In this document: piece after piece, positions 32,104-39,967 of the stretch
How the letters are laid out: each line of letters begins with the position of its first letter
Numbering within the stretch: position 1 is the first letter of the stretch
NCBI RefSeq assembly: GCF_026340095.1
Contig: NZ_JAPEPO010000001.1
Coordinates: forward strand, 6,422,001-6,486,000
Reading direction: 5' to 3'
Source: Streptomyces sp. NBC_01446
GTDB taxonomy: Bacteria > Actinomycetota > Actinomycetes > Streptomycetales > Streptomycetaceae
Length of the DNA: 64,000 nt
Translations under genes and position numbers: made by a program
The notes under the pieces: generated by a model
Seen by the model: the letters and a program-made list of their open reading frames with translations, nothing else
What the model was told of the DNA's origin: nothing
The model's database searches: none

Positions 32104-32913
32104 ATGAGACGTTTCCGCATTACGGCGTACGTGACCTCAATCCTCTTCGCGGTCGGCGTCGCCCTCACCGGAGCGACAGCGGCCCAGGCGTCCGAACAGG
32201 CAGCGGCCACGGGCTATGTGGCACTCGGCGACTCGTACTCGTCCGGCGTGGGTGCCGGCAGCTACGACAGCTCCAGCGGCTCCTGCAAGCGCAGCACGAA
32301 GGCCTATCCCGCACTCTGGGCGGCCGCCCACTCACCCTCGAGCTTCAGCTTCACCGCCTGCTCGGGCGCCCGCACGAGTGATGTCCTCTCCGGACAGCTG
32401 GGCCCGCTCGGCCCCGGCACCGGCCTCGTCTCGCTGTCGATCGGCGGCAACGACGCGGGCTTCGCGGACGTCATGACCACCTGCGTCCTGCAGTCCGAGT
32501 CGACCTGTGTCGCCCGCGTCAACGAGGCCAAGGCCTACGTCCAGAACACCCTGCCCGGCCAGCTCGACTCGGTGTACTCCGCGATCACCGCGAGGGCACC
32601 GGCCGCCCATGTCGTCGTCCTGGGATACCCGCGCTTCTACCAGCTCAACGGCTCCTGCGTCGCGGGCCTGACCGAGACCGAGCGCGCCGCGATCAACGGC
32701 GCGGCCGACCTGATCAACTCCACCACCGCCAAGCGGGCCGCCGACCACGGCTTCACGTTCGGCAACGTGACCTCGACCTTCACCGGTCACGAGATCTGCT
32801 CGGGCAGCGCCTGGCTGCACAGCGTCAACTGGCTGGACCCCGGCGAGTCCTACCACCCCACCGCGGCCGGCCAGTCCGGCGGCTACCTCCCCGTGTTCAG
32901 CGCGGCCGCCTAG
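32104..32913 (+). CDS. Secreted SGNH/GDSL-family lipase or esterase
   Basis: A 269-residue secreted hydrolase. The signal peptide spans about residues 1-30 (MRRFRITAYVTSILFAVGVAL...AQAS). SGNH blocks: I GDSYSSG with Ser44 as nucleophile; III LSIGGNDAGF (Gly and Asn oxyanion residues); V SYHPTAAG with the catalytic Asp/His pair near the end. Six cysteines are placed as in Streptomyces rimosus-type extracellular lipases. It should act outside the cell on lipid or acyl esters. Strong AAAGGAGG ribosome binding site. It ends 32 bp from the convergent kinase gene. Confidence 0.92.
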   Translation: MRRFRITAYVTSILFAVGVALTGATAAQASEQAAATGYVALGDSYSSGVGAGSYDSSSGSCKRSTKAYPALWAAAHSPSSFSFTACSGARTSDVLSGQLGPLGPGTGLVSLSIGGNDAGFADVMTTCVLQSESTCVARVNEAKAYVQNTLPGQLDSVYSAITARAPAAHVVVLGYPRFYQLNGSCVAGLTETERAAINGAADLINSTTAKRAADHGFTFGNVTSTFTGHEICSGSAWLHSVNWLDPGESYHPTAAGQSGGYLPVFSAAA

Positions 32914-32945
32914 TACTTCGAGTACCGCCCTGTACGTCCGCTCAC

Positions 32946-34583
32946 CTAGTACGACGATGACGGCGAGGGAGAGGTCCCGCCCGTAGGGGACTCCGTCTCG
33001 CACGTCACCGAGTACGCCACTGAGTTCGACGTGGCACGGACGGGGTCGCGCACCTCCACACTCACCTGGTTGTGGAGCGTGGCCCCGTCCGTGTAACCCG
33101 TCTCGACATGGTCGACCCACCTGGTCCTCGGGCCGCCGGACGCGAAGCTGAGCGTCTTCCACCCCGGGTCGCTCGACTCGCCGCTCTCCGTCACCCAGCG
33201 GTACTGGACGTCGACGGGCACGCGGCCCACCGTGAAGGTCGCCCTGAAGGCCGGAGCCTCCCCTCCCGGCGGTGGGCAGGTACCGCTGTAACTCCCGCGC
33301 ACCGCCGAGACGCTGACGCGCACGGACTGCTGCGGTGGCGTCGAGTGCTCTCCGCTGGAGCCCTTGCTGCTGGCGTCGCCCCCGCTGGGCGATCCTGCTC
33401 CGCCACCCTTCGAATCATCGTCCGACGGGCTGCGCGGGGCACCGGAGGCGCTTCCGCCGGAACTGGCGCTGTTGTCCCCGGAGTTGTCACTGCCGTCGCC
33501 CCGGTTCATCAGCGCGTACGTGAGGCCGCCGAGTGCCAGGAGCAGCGCCACGACGCCGGCGAGCAGGACGGCGACGGAGCGGCGGGGGCGTTCCGGATGC
33601 GGCGTGGCCGGTTCCGGGGAGGGCGTCGCGCCTTGCCCCGAGGCGAATCCGGCAGGAACAGGAGCCGGCGGAGTTCCCTGCCACGACGTCTGCGTCGGCG
33701 TCGACTCCGGGGACGCCAGGACCGTACCCGCGCGGGGCGTGCCCCCCGCGCCCAGCAGCCGCAGATCGCGCTCGGCGTCGGCCGCCGGCGTCCGCTCGGC
33801 CGGATCCTTGCGCAACAGCCCCTCGATGACGGGCGCCAGCGGGCCCGCGCGGTGGGCGGGCGGCAGTTCCTCGTCCACGACCGCCCGCAGCGTGCTCAGC
33901 GGCGTCTCCTGCCGGAACGGCGACTGCCCCTCGACGGCCGCGTACAGCAGGACCCCGAGCGACCACAGGTCGGACTCGGGGCCCGGTGTGCGACCCAACG
34001 CCCTTTCCGGAGCGAGGAATTCGGGCGAGCCGATCACCTCGCCCGTCATCGTGATCGCCGAAGTGCCCTCGACCGTGGCGATGCCGAAGTCGGTCAGGAC
34101 GATGCGTCCGTCGTTCGCGATCAGTACGTTGCCCGGCTTCACGTCCCGGTGCAGGACGCCCGCCTCGTGCGCGGCGCGCAGCGCGGAGACCACCTCGGCC
34201 CCGATGTGCGCCGCGCGCCGCGGGGGCAGCGGTCCCTCGGCGTCCAGGAGGTCGGACAGGGAGAGCCCGCGCACCAGTTCCATCACGATCCAGGGGCGGC
34301 CCTCCTCGGCCGCCACGTCGTACACGGTGACCACGTTCCGGTGCGAGATACGGGCCGCTGCCCAGGCCTCCCGCTCCAGGCGCGCGTACATCCGGTCGAC
34401 CTCGCCCGTCGGGAGCCCGGCCGGGGCACGCACCTCCTTGACGGCGACCTCACGGCCCAGGACCTCGTCGCGGGCGCGCCAGACGGTACCCATGCCGCCC
34501 TCGCCCAGGGGGCTCAGCAGCCGGTAGCGCCCCGCGATCACCCGCGCTTCACCGGTCTCTCCACGGCCCGGATTCTCGCTCAC
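32946..34583 (-). CDS. Transmembrane Ser/Thr protein kinase (PknB-like) with extracellular sensor-like domain
   Basis: A 545-residue kinase. Kinase domain residues 20-280: glycine loop GEGGMGTVW, ATP lysine Lys49 (VAVKEV), catalytic loop HRDVKPGNVL, DFG, and GSPEFLAPE. A Pro-rich juxtamembrane part follows, then one transmembrane helix near residues 335-360 (SVAVLLAGVVALLLALGGL), a Ser/Gly/Asp linker, and an outer domain of about 130 residues with two cysteines and beta-rich sequence (VRVSVSAVRGSYSGTCPPPGG...VQYRWVTESG). It lacks PASTA repeats, so it senses something other than muropeptides. It would phosphorylate cytoplasmic targets on Ser/Thr. No target is evident nearby. Confidence 0.93.
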   Translation of the reverse strand: MSENPGRGETGEARVIAGRYRLLSPLGEGGMGTVWRARDEVLGREVAVKEVRAPAGLPTGEVDRMYARLEREAWAAARISHRNVVTVYDVAAEEGRPWIVMELVRGLSLSDLLDAEGPLPPRRAAHIGAEVVSALRAAHEAGVLHRDVKPGNVLIANDGRIVLTDFGIATVEGTSAITMTGEVIGSPEFLAPERALGRTPGPESDLWSLGVLLYAAVEGQSPFRQETPLSTLRAVVDEELPPAHRAGPLAPVIEGLLRKDPAERTPAADAERDLRLLGAGGTPRAGTVLASPESTPTQTSWQGTPPAPVPAGFASGQGATPSPEPATPHPERPRRSVAVLLAGVVALLLALGGLTYALMNRGDGSDNSGDNSASSGGSASGAPRSPSDDDSKGGGAGSPSGGDASSKGSSGEHSTPPQQSVRVSVSAVRGSYSGTCPPPGGEAPAFRATFTVGRVPVDVQYRWVTESGESSDPGWKTLSFASGGPRTRWVDHVETGYTDGATLHNQVSVEVRDPVRATSNSVAYSVTCETESPTGGTSPSPSSSY

Positions 34584-34834
34584 GGGCGACCCCCATCCGT
34601 AGCGGTGCGATTCTCCACAAAGCTAGCCCAGTGTCCGTGAGATCGCCCACGTTCCGGACGGGCCCGTTCCTGCCCGCCATGTCCAACTCGCCCTGGAATC
34701 AGTCGAATTCGGTGAGTAATCGTCAACCTCCTTATAGGGGAGGTGAATCCTGCGACCGGGATACACGAGTGTCACGACGGGGCGATAGGGTTAACCTGCC
34801 CGGGCCGGGTGCCCTCGTACGGGTGGGGAGTGAC
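34584..34834. promoter_or_regulatory. Divergent gap between kinase and small protein genes, with hairpin
   Basis: Holds a 6-bp stem ACCTCC/GGAGGT (34726-34744, loop TTATAGG) that hides a GGAGG sequence, and GGGGAG at 34825-34830 which is the ribosome binding site of the downstream small gene. No other gene seen. The stem could act in the leader of the + strand transcript. Confidence 0.35.
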
Positions 34835-35107
34835 ATGGAACAGATAACAGTGCGCAGCAGGCCACGTGTGCCTGCGATCACCTGCGGGAGCAGCGCGACC
34901 AGCTCGCGTCTCGACCGCCATCTCTCGGTGCTGGGCGGCCCTGCCGTCCCGCAGCGCGAGGCGGCCGAGGCGACGTCGCTGATGCGTGAGCTCACCTCGC
35001 GTGACGTCGCGCACGAGCGCAGCAGCAGGGGCGCGCGAGTGAGCCGGGTCTCGCTCTTCGCACCACTGCGGCGACTGCGCCGCTCGCTGTTCGGCGGCCG
35101 CCGCTGA
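34835..35107 (+). CDS. Small hypothetical basic protein, 90 residues
   Basis: A 90-residue protein starting MEQITVRSRPRVPAITCG and ending with an Arg-rich tail (FAPLRRLRRSLFGGRR). ATG with GGGGAG about 5 bases upstream; codon use is Streptomyces-like. It is rich in Arg and Ser with one Cys and contains an SLMRELTSRDVAHERSS helix. No domain recognised. It could be a nucleic-acid or membrane-surface binding protein on charge alone, but that is a guess. It is divergent from the kinase gene. Confidence 0.6.
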   Translation: MEQITVRSRPRVPAITCGSSATSSRLDRHLSVLGGPAVPQREAAEATSLMRELTSRDVAHERSSRGARVSRVSLFAPLRRLRRSLFGGRR

Positions 35108-35142
35108 CAGGCGGTCATCACCGGCACAGCCCGGTCCCGCGC

Positions 35143-35391
35143 TCAGGCGACCATGCCGTACCGGCACGGCGCCGCGATCTCCGCGACCGTCATCCCCACG
35201 GCACGCGGCGTCATCCAGGTGTGTTCGCCTGACGCGGGACAGAAATCCCCTGCCGCCCCGGCATCGCTCTCCCCATCGGGCCGCCCGGCACTGAAACGGC
35301 GCTGACACGCGTCGAAACGGCATGTGAGCCGCACCCTTCCCGCTCCCGGTGCGCCGTCGTGCATCCCTGTCGCCCCCGCGCTGCCGTACAT
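35143..35391 (-). CDS. Hypothetical small Cys-containing protein
   Basis: An 82-codon frame with CRFDACQRRF and FCPASGEHTWM...APCRYG, four or five cysteines in positions that could bind a metal or form disulfides. The GAGGAG sequence runs almost into the ATG, which is not ideal; ATG at the tenth codon is an alternative. Codon third positions are mostly G/C but less strictly than in the neighbours. No recognised family; coding status is uncertain. Confidence 0.4.
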   Translation of the reverse strand: MYGSAGATGMHDGAPGAGRVRLTCRFDACQRRFSAGRPDGESDAGAAGDFCPASGEHTWMTPRAVGMTVAEIAAPCRYGMVA

Positions 35392-35530
35392 CTCCTCTCA
35401 CCTCCGACGCGTGCCCTCCGCACGGTCGGTTTTCCGTCATTCCGGGGCCTGTTGACGCCCCCCGCGGGCATCGCCGCGCGCAGTCGTCCATGTCCGGTGC
35501 GTAACAGCTTTGTCATGCACGGATGTTGAC

Positions 35531-35606
35531 GGGGCAATGTTCCGGGGCCAATGTTGCGCCTGATCCTGATCGTTTGGCCTGTACACGGAAACCTCACCCC
35601 CGGAGG
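35531..35606 (+). promoter_or_regulatory. Direct repeat and ribosome binding site upstream of the amidohydrolase
   Basis: GGGGCAATGTT (35531-35541) and GGGGCCAATGTT (35544-35555) form a direct repeat with 13-bp period, preceded by TTGACG (35525-35530). GGAGG at 35602-35606 sets the GTG start at 35614. The rest of 35392-35613 shows no gene. Confidence 0.45.
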
Positions 35607-35613
35607 TACGCGC

Positions 35614-37365
35614 GTGTGTGACCTGCACGACCAGCACGAGCACGACCATGAGCACGGGACGAGCCAGACCGCCGCCGGCCCGCAGCTCAGCAGGCGCCGC
35701 ATCATGCAACTGCTCGGCGCGGCCGGAGTGACCGCCGCCGCCATGACCGCCGAGGCCGACCCGGCGATGGCCGCGGCGGCCGACTCCATCGTCGAGGAGG
35801 CCGGTGCCTACAAGGCGCCCGAGGGCCTCGCAGAGGACAGCCCGGCCAAGTCCTCCGCCCTCGGCTGGATCACCTCCAACTCCTCCCGCATCACGGGCCT
35901 GAACGAGGAGATCTGGGAGCACGCGGAGCTGTCGCTGCGCGAGTGGAACTCCTCGGTCGCCGAGGCCGGATTCCTCGAAAAGGCGGGATTCGACGTCAAG
36001 TTCGGTACGGCCGGCTTCCCGACGGCCTTCACGGCGACCTTCTCGTACGGCAGCGGCGGCCCGGTCCTCGGCTTCAGCGGCGAGTACGACGCGCTGCCCG
36101 GGCTCTCCCAGAACAAGGGCGTCGGCCACCACGATCCGCGCGAGTACATCCACGACCCCTTCTCCCCGAGCTACGGGCCCGGCCACGGCTGTGGGCACAG
36201 TGCCCTCGGAACCGCGGCGGCGGCAGCCGCGGCCGCGGTCGCGCAGGCCGCGAAGAAGCACAAGCTGCCGGTCACGGTGAAGTTCTTCGGCTCCACGGCC
36301 GAGGAGGCGCTGATCGGCAAGACGTACGCGGTCAGCAGGGGCGTGTACGACGGGCTCGACGCGTTCCTCGACTGGCACCCCTCCACCGCCAACGCCACCG
36401 GCTGGGGCACCAGCAACGCCATGACCGCGGTCACCTTCACGTTCCTCGGCGTGGCGGGCCACGGCGGCACCCCGCTCGGCAACAAGTCGGCGCTGGACGC
36501 CGCCGTGATGATGGCCACGATGTCGGAGTTCCTGCGCGAGGAGAACATGGCTCCGGCCGCGCGCCTGCACTGGGTCATCAACAACGGCGGCGACATCCCG
36601 AACGTGACCCCGGAGATCGCCGAGATCTCCTACTACGTGCGCGAGGGCAGTACCGCGCGCGTCCAGGTGCTGCTGGACAAGGTGATCGCGATCTCCGAGG
36701 CGGCCGCCAAGGCCTCGCAGACGAAGGTGCAGCACCGCATCACCTCCGCCTGCTGGAACCAGCTGCCCAACAAAGCGGCCGCGGAACTGCTGTACGACAA
36801 CATGCGGCAGATAGGCCCGCCCGCGTTCACCGCCGAGGCGCACCAGCTGGCGAAGGACCTGCAGAAGTCCCTGGGGCTTGCGGAGGTCGGCATGCACGAC
36901 AAGGTCGCCGAGCTGACCCCGCCCAACCCCGTGTTCCTGGGCGGCGGTTCGACGGACGTGGCCGACATCAGCTGGAACGTGCCCACCGTGTCGATGGGTG
37001 CCGCGCTCGCCCCGATCGGCGGCAAGTTCCACACCTGGTCCACCGCGGCGTGCGCCGCCGCGGCGCCTGGTCAGGCCGCGGTGATCGCCGCCGCGAAGTA
37101 CCTGGCGGCGACGGCGGTCGACCTGATCACGCAGCCCGAGCGGCTCAAGGCCCTCAAGGACGAGTTCAAGCAGCGCACCAAGGACGTCGAGTGGAAGACG
37201 GCCCTGCCGGACGGCTATGAACCGCCCATGTACGAGCCGCCGGCCTGGTTCTTGAAGAAGACCGGGCAGAAGTGGCCGCCGAACAACATCACCTGGCCGC
37301 CCCGGCGGGTCGTCTCGCAGGAGAAGTTCTCCTCCCTCGGACCCGAGCTGACCCCGCAGAAGTAG
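35614..37365 (+). CDS. Tat-exported M20 amidohydrolase (AbgB-like)
   Basis: A 583-residue M20-family metallohydrolase. GTG 35614 follows GGAGG by 7 bases. The N-terminus is a His/Asp/Glu-rich stretch (CDLHDQHEHDHEHG), then a twin-arginine signal (LSRRRIMQLLGAAGVTAAA), predicting Tat export. The catalytic domain shows GPVLGFSGEYDALPGLSQN, GPGHGCGHSALGTAA (metal His), KFFGSTAEEALIGKTY (general base Glu and metal ligand) and a dimerisation lid (AVTFTFLGVAGHGGTPLGNKSALDA). This order fits p-aminobenzoyl-glutamate hydrolase subunit B relatives. AbgB is normally cytoplasmic, so export is unusual. Substrate unknown. Confidence 0.88.
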   Translation: MCDLHDQHEHDHEHGTSQTAAGPQLSRRRIMQLLGAAGVTAAAMTAEADPAMAAAADSIVEEAGAYKAPEGLAEDSPAKSSALGWITSNSSRITGLNEEIWEHAELSLREWNSSVAEAGFLEKAGFDVKFGTAGFPTAFTATFSYGSGGPVLGFSGEYDALPGLSQNKGVGHHDPREYIHDPFSPSYGPGHGCGHSALGTAAAAAAAAVAQAAKKHKLPVTVKFFGSTAEEALIGKTYAVSRGVYDGLDAFLDWHPSTANATGWGTSNAMTAVTFTFLGVAGHGGTPLGNKSALDAAVMMATMSEFLREENMAPAARLHWVINNGGDIPNVTPEIAEISYYVREGSTARVQVLLDKVIAISEAAAKASQTKVQHRITSACWNQLPNKAAAELLYDNMRQIGPPAFTAEAHQLAKDLQKSLGLAEVGMHDKVAELTPPNPVFLGGGSTDVADISWNVPTVSMGAALAPIGGKFHTWSTAACAAAAPGQAAVIAAAKYLAATAVDLITQPERLKALKDEFKQRTKDVEWKTALPDGYEPPMYEPPAWFLKKTGQKWPPNNITWPPRRVVSQEKFSSLGPELTPQK

Positions 37366-37391
37366 CGCGGTCCGAGCGGCCCGCAGTTCGC

Positions 37392-38177
37392 TCAGCGTCC
37401 GCCGGTCGTGTACCGGCGGACGGCGAGCGGCACGCACACCGTGAGCAGCACCGCGCACCAGGCGAGCGAGCCGGCCACCGGGTGCGCCACCGGCCACGAG
37501 GAGCCGCCGGGCACGGGGGCGTTGCCGAACAGGTCGCGTACGGCCGTGGCGACCGCGCTGATCGGGTTCCACTCGGCGAGCACGCGCACCCAGCCGGGGA
37601 AGCCCGCCGTCGGGATGTACGCGTTCGACAGCAGCGGGAGCATGAACGTCGCGCCGCCGAGCTGGCCCGCCGCCTCCTCGCTGCGCGACACGAGCCCGAA
37701 CAGGATGCCGACCCATGTCGCGGCGAAGCGGAACAGCAGCAACAGGCCGAAGGCGCCCGCCGCTTCGAGCGCGCCGCCCTCGATCCGCCAGCCCATCGCG
37801 AGCCCGACGAGGAGCAGCGGCACGAGACCGGCTGCGGTCGTCACGATGTCGGCCGCCGCCTGCCCGAGAGGGACGGCCGCGCGGGTCATCGGCAGCGTAC
37901 GGAAGCGGTCCATGACGCCCCGGTGCGAGTCCTGGGCCGCCGTGAACATCCCGGTCATGATCCCGTTCGCCGCGGTCGCGACGAGCATGCCCGGCACCAG
38001 GAAGGCACGGTAGTCCGCGCCGGGCATCGCCAGGGCGCTGCCGAAGACGTATCCGAAGAAGAGCAGGAAGACGATCGGCATCGTCTGCGTCATCACGAGG
38101 ATCGCGGGCGCGTGCCGGATCCGCTGGAGGTGCCGGCCGAGCATCGCCGTGCCGTCGTACAGGAACGCGGTGGTCAT
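37392..38177 (-). CDS. ABC-2 type exporter permease
   Basis: A 261-residue membrane protein with six hydrophobic helices and the ABC-2/DrrB pattern: AILVMTQTMPIVFLLFFGYVFGSAL, FLVPGMLVATAANGIMTGMFTAAQDSHRGVMDRFRTLPM, and the final NPISAVATAVRDLF. The R.G..DR.R..PM segment is the coupling loop of DrrB-type drug exporters. It follows the ATPase gene with a 43-bp gap on the same strand, forming a two-gene exporter. Regulated with it by the divergent TetR protein. Cargo unknown; drug or lipid export is likely. Confidence 0.9.
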   Translation of the reverse strand: MTTAFLYDGTAMLGRHLQRIRHAPAILVMTQTMPIVFLLFFGYVFGSALAMPGADYRAFLVPGMLVATAANGIMTGMFTAAQDSHRGVMDRFRTLPMTRAAVPLGQAAADIVTTAAGLVPLLLVGLAMGWRIEGGALEAAGAFGLLLLFRFAATWVGILFGLVSRSEEAAGQLGGATFMLPLLSNAYIPTAGFPGWVRVLAEWNPISAVATAVRDLFGNAPVPGGSSWPVAHPVAGSLAWCAVLLTVCVPLAVRRYTTGGR

Positions 38178-38220
38178 AAGGTCGCCTCCGAAGGGGAGTT
38201 GGGGACGGTCGTGGGTGCGG

Positions 38221-39171
38221 TCATGCGACGAGCTCCCGGCCGCCGGTGAGGCGCAGGAAGGCCTCGTCCAGGGTCGGCGGGCGCAGGGTCGCGTCGACGA
38301 TCGGGACGCCCGACGCGTCCAGTTCGCGGACGATGCGGGGGAGGGTGAGGGCCTGGTCGAGGGTGACGACGCCGACCGCCCTGCGGTCCGGGTCGAGGGT
38401 CGGCTCGGCGCCGGTGAGCTGGTCGAGGACGACGGCGGCGGCGTGCAGGGCCGCGTCCTCGGCGACCACCACCTCCGCGTAACTGCCGGTCTGCGCCTTG
38501 AGTTCGGCGGGGGTTCCGCGATGCGCGGCGCGTCCTCCGTCGATCAGGACCACGGAGTCGGCGAGCTGGTCGGCCTCCTCCAGGTACTGCGTGGTGAGCA
38601 GCACCGTCGTGCCCTGGCGGGTCAGCTCCCGGACCGCGTCCCAGATGGCGCTTCTGCTGTGCGGGTCGAGGCCGGTCGTGGGCTCGTCGAGGAAGAGCAC
38701 GGCGGGCCGCGTGAGCAGGCTCGCCGCGAGGTCGAGGCGGCGGCGCATCCCGCCGGAGTACGTACGGGCCGTGCGGTCGGCCGCCGCGGTGAGGCCGAAG
38801 CGGTCGAGCAGTTCGTCGGCGTGGCTCCGCGGCAGCCGCAGAAGGCGGGCGAACAGGCGCAGGTTCTCGCGTCCGGTGAGGTCGCCGTCGACCGACGCGT
38901 ACTGCCCGGTGACGCCGATCCGGCGGCGTACGGCCGGCGCCTCGGTCAGGACGTCGTGGCCCGCGACGCGCGCGGACCCCGCGTCGGGCCGCAGCAGGGT
39001 GGTGAGCACCCGGACGGCCGTCGTCTTGCCCGCGCCGTTCGGCCCGAGCAGCCCGCAGACCGTGCCCTCCTCGACGGCGAGATCGAGGCCCCGCAGGGCG
39101 TGGACCATTTGGTCCCCGGAGCCGTAACGCTTCTCCAGACCTTCACTAAGTACGGTGTACGTAGAAGTCAT
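38221..39171 (-). CDS. ABC exporter ATP-binding protein (DrrA-like)
   Basis: A 316-residue ATPase: Walker A GPNGAGKTT, Q-loop GVTGQYASVDGDLTGRENL, signature YSGGMRRRLDLA, Walker B VLFLDEPTTGLDP and H-loop LLTTQYLEE. The DrrA subfamily C-terminal domain ends LDEAFLRLTGG, which regulates nucleotide binding. Start ATG 39171 (MTSTYTVLSEGL) is chosen. A TetR-type operator-like dyad overlaps codons 3-9 and a second lies 19-35 bp upstream, so expression is probably repressed by the divergent TetR gene product. Confidence 0.93.
   Translation of the reverse strand: MTSTYTVLSEGLEKRYGSGDQMVHALRGLDLAVEEGTVCGLLGPNGAGKTTAVRVLTTLLRPDAGSARVAGHDVLTEAPAVRRRIGVTGQYASVDGDLTGRENLRLFARLLRLPRSHADELLDRFGLTAAADRTARTYSGGMRRRLDLAASLLTRPAVLFLDEPTTGLDPHSRSAIWDAVRELTRQGTTVLLTTQYLEEADQLADSVVLIDGGRAAHRGTPAELKAQTGSYAEVVVAEDAALHAAAVVLDQLTGAEPTLDPDRRAVGVVTLDQALTLPRIVRELDASGVPIVDATLRPPTLDEAFLRLTGGRELVA
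39146..39164. promoter_or_regulatory. Operator-like dyad inside the start of the ABC ATPase gene
   Basis: CTAAGTACGGTGTACGTAG: arms CTA-GTAC and GTAC-TAG with one mismatch around GGT. It matches the dyad at 39190-39206 (centre GTAC-N3-GTAC) and lies within the first codons of the ATPase gene. Confidence 0.55.
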
Positions 39172-39189
39172 GAAGGCACCGTAGCGCAC

Positions 39190-39206
39190 TACGTACGATG
39201 TACGTA
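39190..39206. promoter_or_regulatory. Operator of the TetR/ABC exporter locus
   Basis: TACGTACGATGTACGTA is a perfect 7-bp inverted repeat with a 3-base centre. It lies between the divergent ATPase (start 39171) and TetR (start 39235) genes, the normal place for a TetR autorepressor site controlling both. Confidence 0.75.
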
Positions 39207-39234
39207 ACTACGATGGTGGGCGAGGTGATGACCG

Positions 39235-39945
39235 ATGACGGGCCGAGCGGCCGAACCCGAAGTGATCTGGACGCGCCCCGAGCGCGCGGGACGTGGCCCG
39301 AAACCCGCCTACGGCAGGGGTGACATCGCGGCCGCCGCCGTGCGCGTCGCGGACGCGGACGGGATCGACGCCGTCTCGATGCGGCGGATCGCCGGGGAGC
39401 TGGGCCTCGGCACGATGTCGCTCTACAACTACGTGCCGAGGAAGGACGACCTCTACGAGCTGATGGTCGACGCGGTGAGCGCCGAGTACGACCTGTCCGA
39501 GCCGACCGGCGACTGGCGCGCCGACCTGCTCGCCCTCGCCCGGCAGGCCCGCGCCCTGATGATCCGGCACCCGTGGATGCCCCGGCTCATGTCACCCGTC
39601 TACGGCTTCAGCCCGAACGCGCTGCGGTACCTGGAGTACTGCATGACCTGCCTCGAACCGGTCGACCTGCCGGCCGGGACGAAGATGGAACTCGTCGCGT
39701 CCCTCACCGGCGTCGTGACGTTCTACGTCGCCAACGAGATCGCCTCCGCCGAGCGGACCCGTTCGCTGCCCTGGTCGGAGGAGCAGGAGTTCGCCGCGCG
39801 GACCGCCTACCTGGTCAGCCGGATCTCGACCGGCGACTATCCGCACCTGGCCGCCGCGTTCGCCCAGAGCACCGGGCCCGTCGACATGGAAGCGGCCTTC
39901 GAGCGGGCCCTCGGGCGCACCCTCGACGGATTCGTGCCCTCCTGA
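39235..39945 (+). CDS. TetR family regulator of the adjacent ABC exporter
   Basis: A 236-residue regulator. The helix-turn-helix is AAAVRVADADGIDAVSMRRIAGELGLGTMSLYNYVPRKDDLYELMVD and the C-terminal part is a TetR_C ligand domain (WRADLLALARQARALMIRHPWMPRLM). An N-terminal extension (TWTRPERAGRGPKPAYGRGDI-like) is typical for repressors next to DrrAB exporters. It should bind the GTAC-type dyads at 39146 and 39190 and respond to the exported compound. ATG 39235 with GAGG 9 bases upstream. Confidence 0.9.
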   Translation: MTGRAAEPEVIWTRPERAGRGPKPAYGRGDIAAAAVRVADADGIDAVSMRRIAGELGLGTMSLYNYVPRKDDLYELMVDAVSAEYDLSEPTGDWRADLLALARQARALMIRHPWMPRLMSPVYGFSPNALRYLEYCMTCLEPVDLPAGTKMELVASLTGVVTFYVANEIASAERTRSLPWSEEQEFAARTAYLVSRISTGDYPHLAAAFAQSTGPVDMEAAFERALGRTLDGFVPS

Positions 39946-39967
39946 GTCCCGGCAGGAGCACCGGGCT

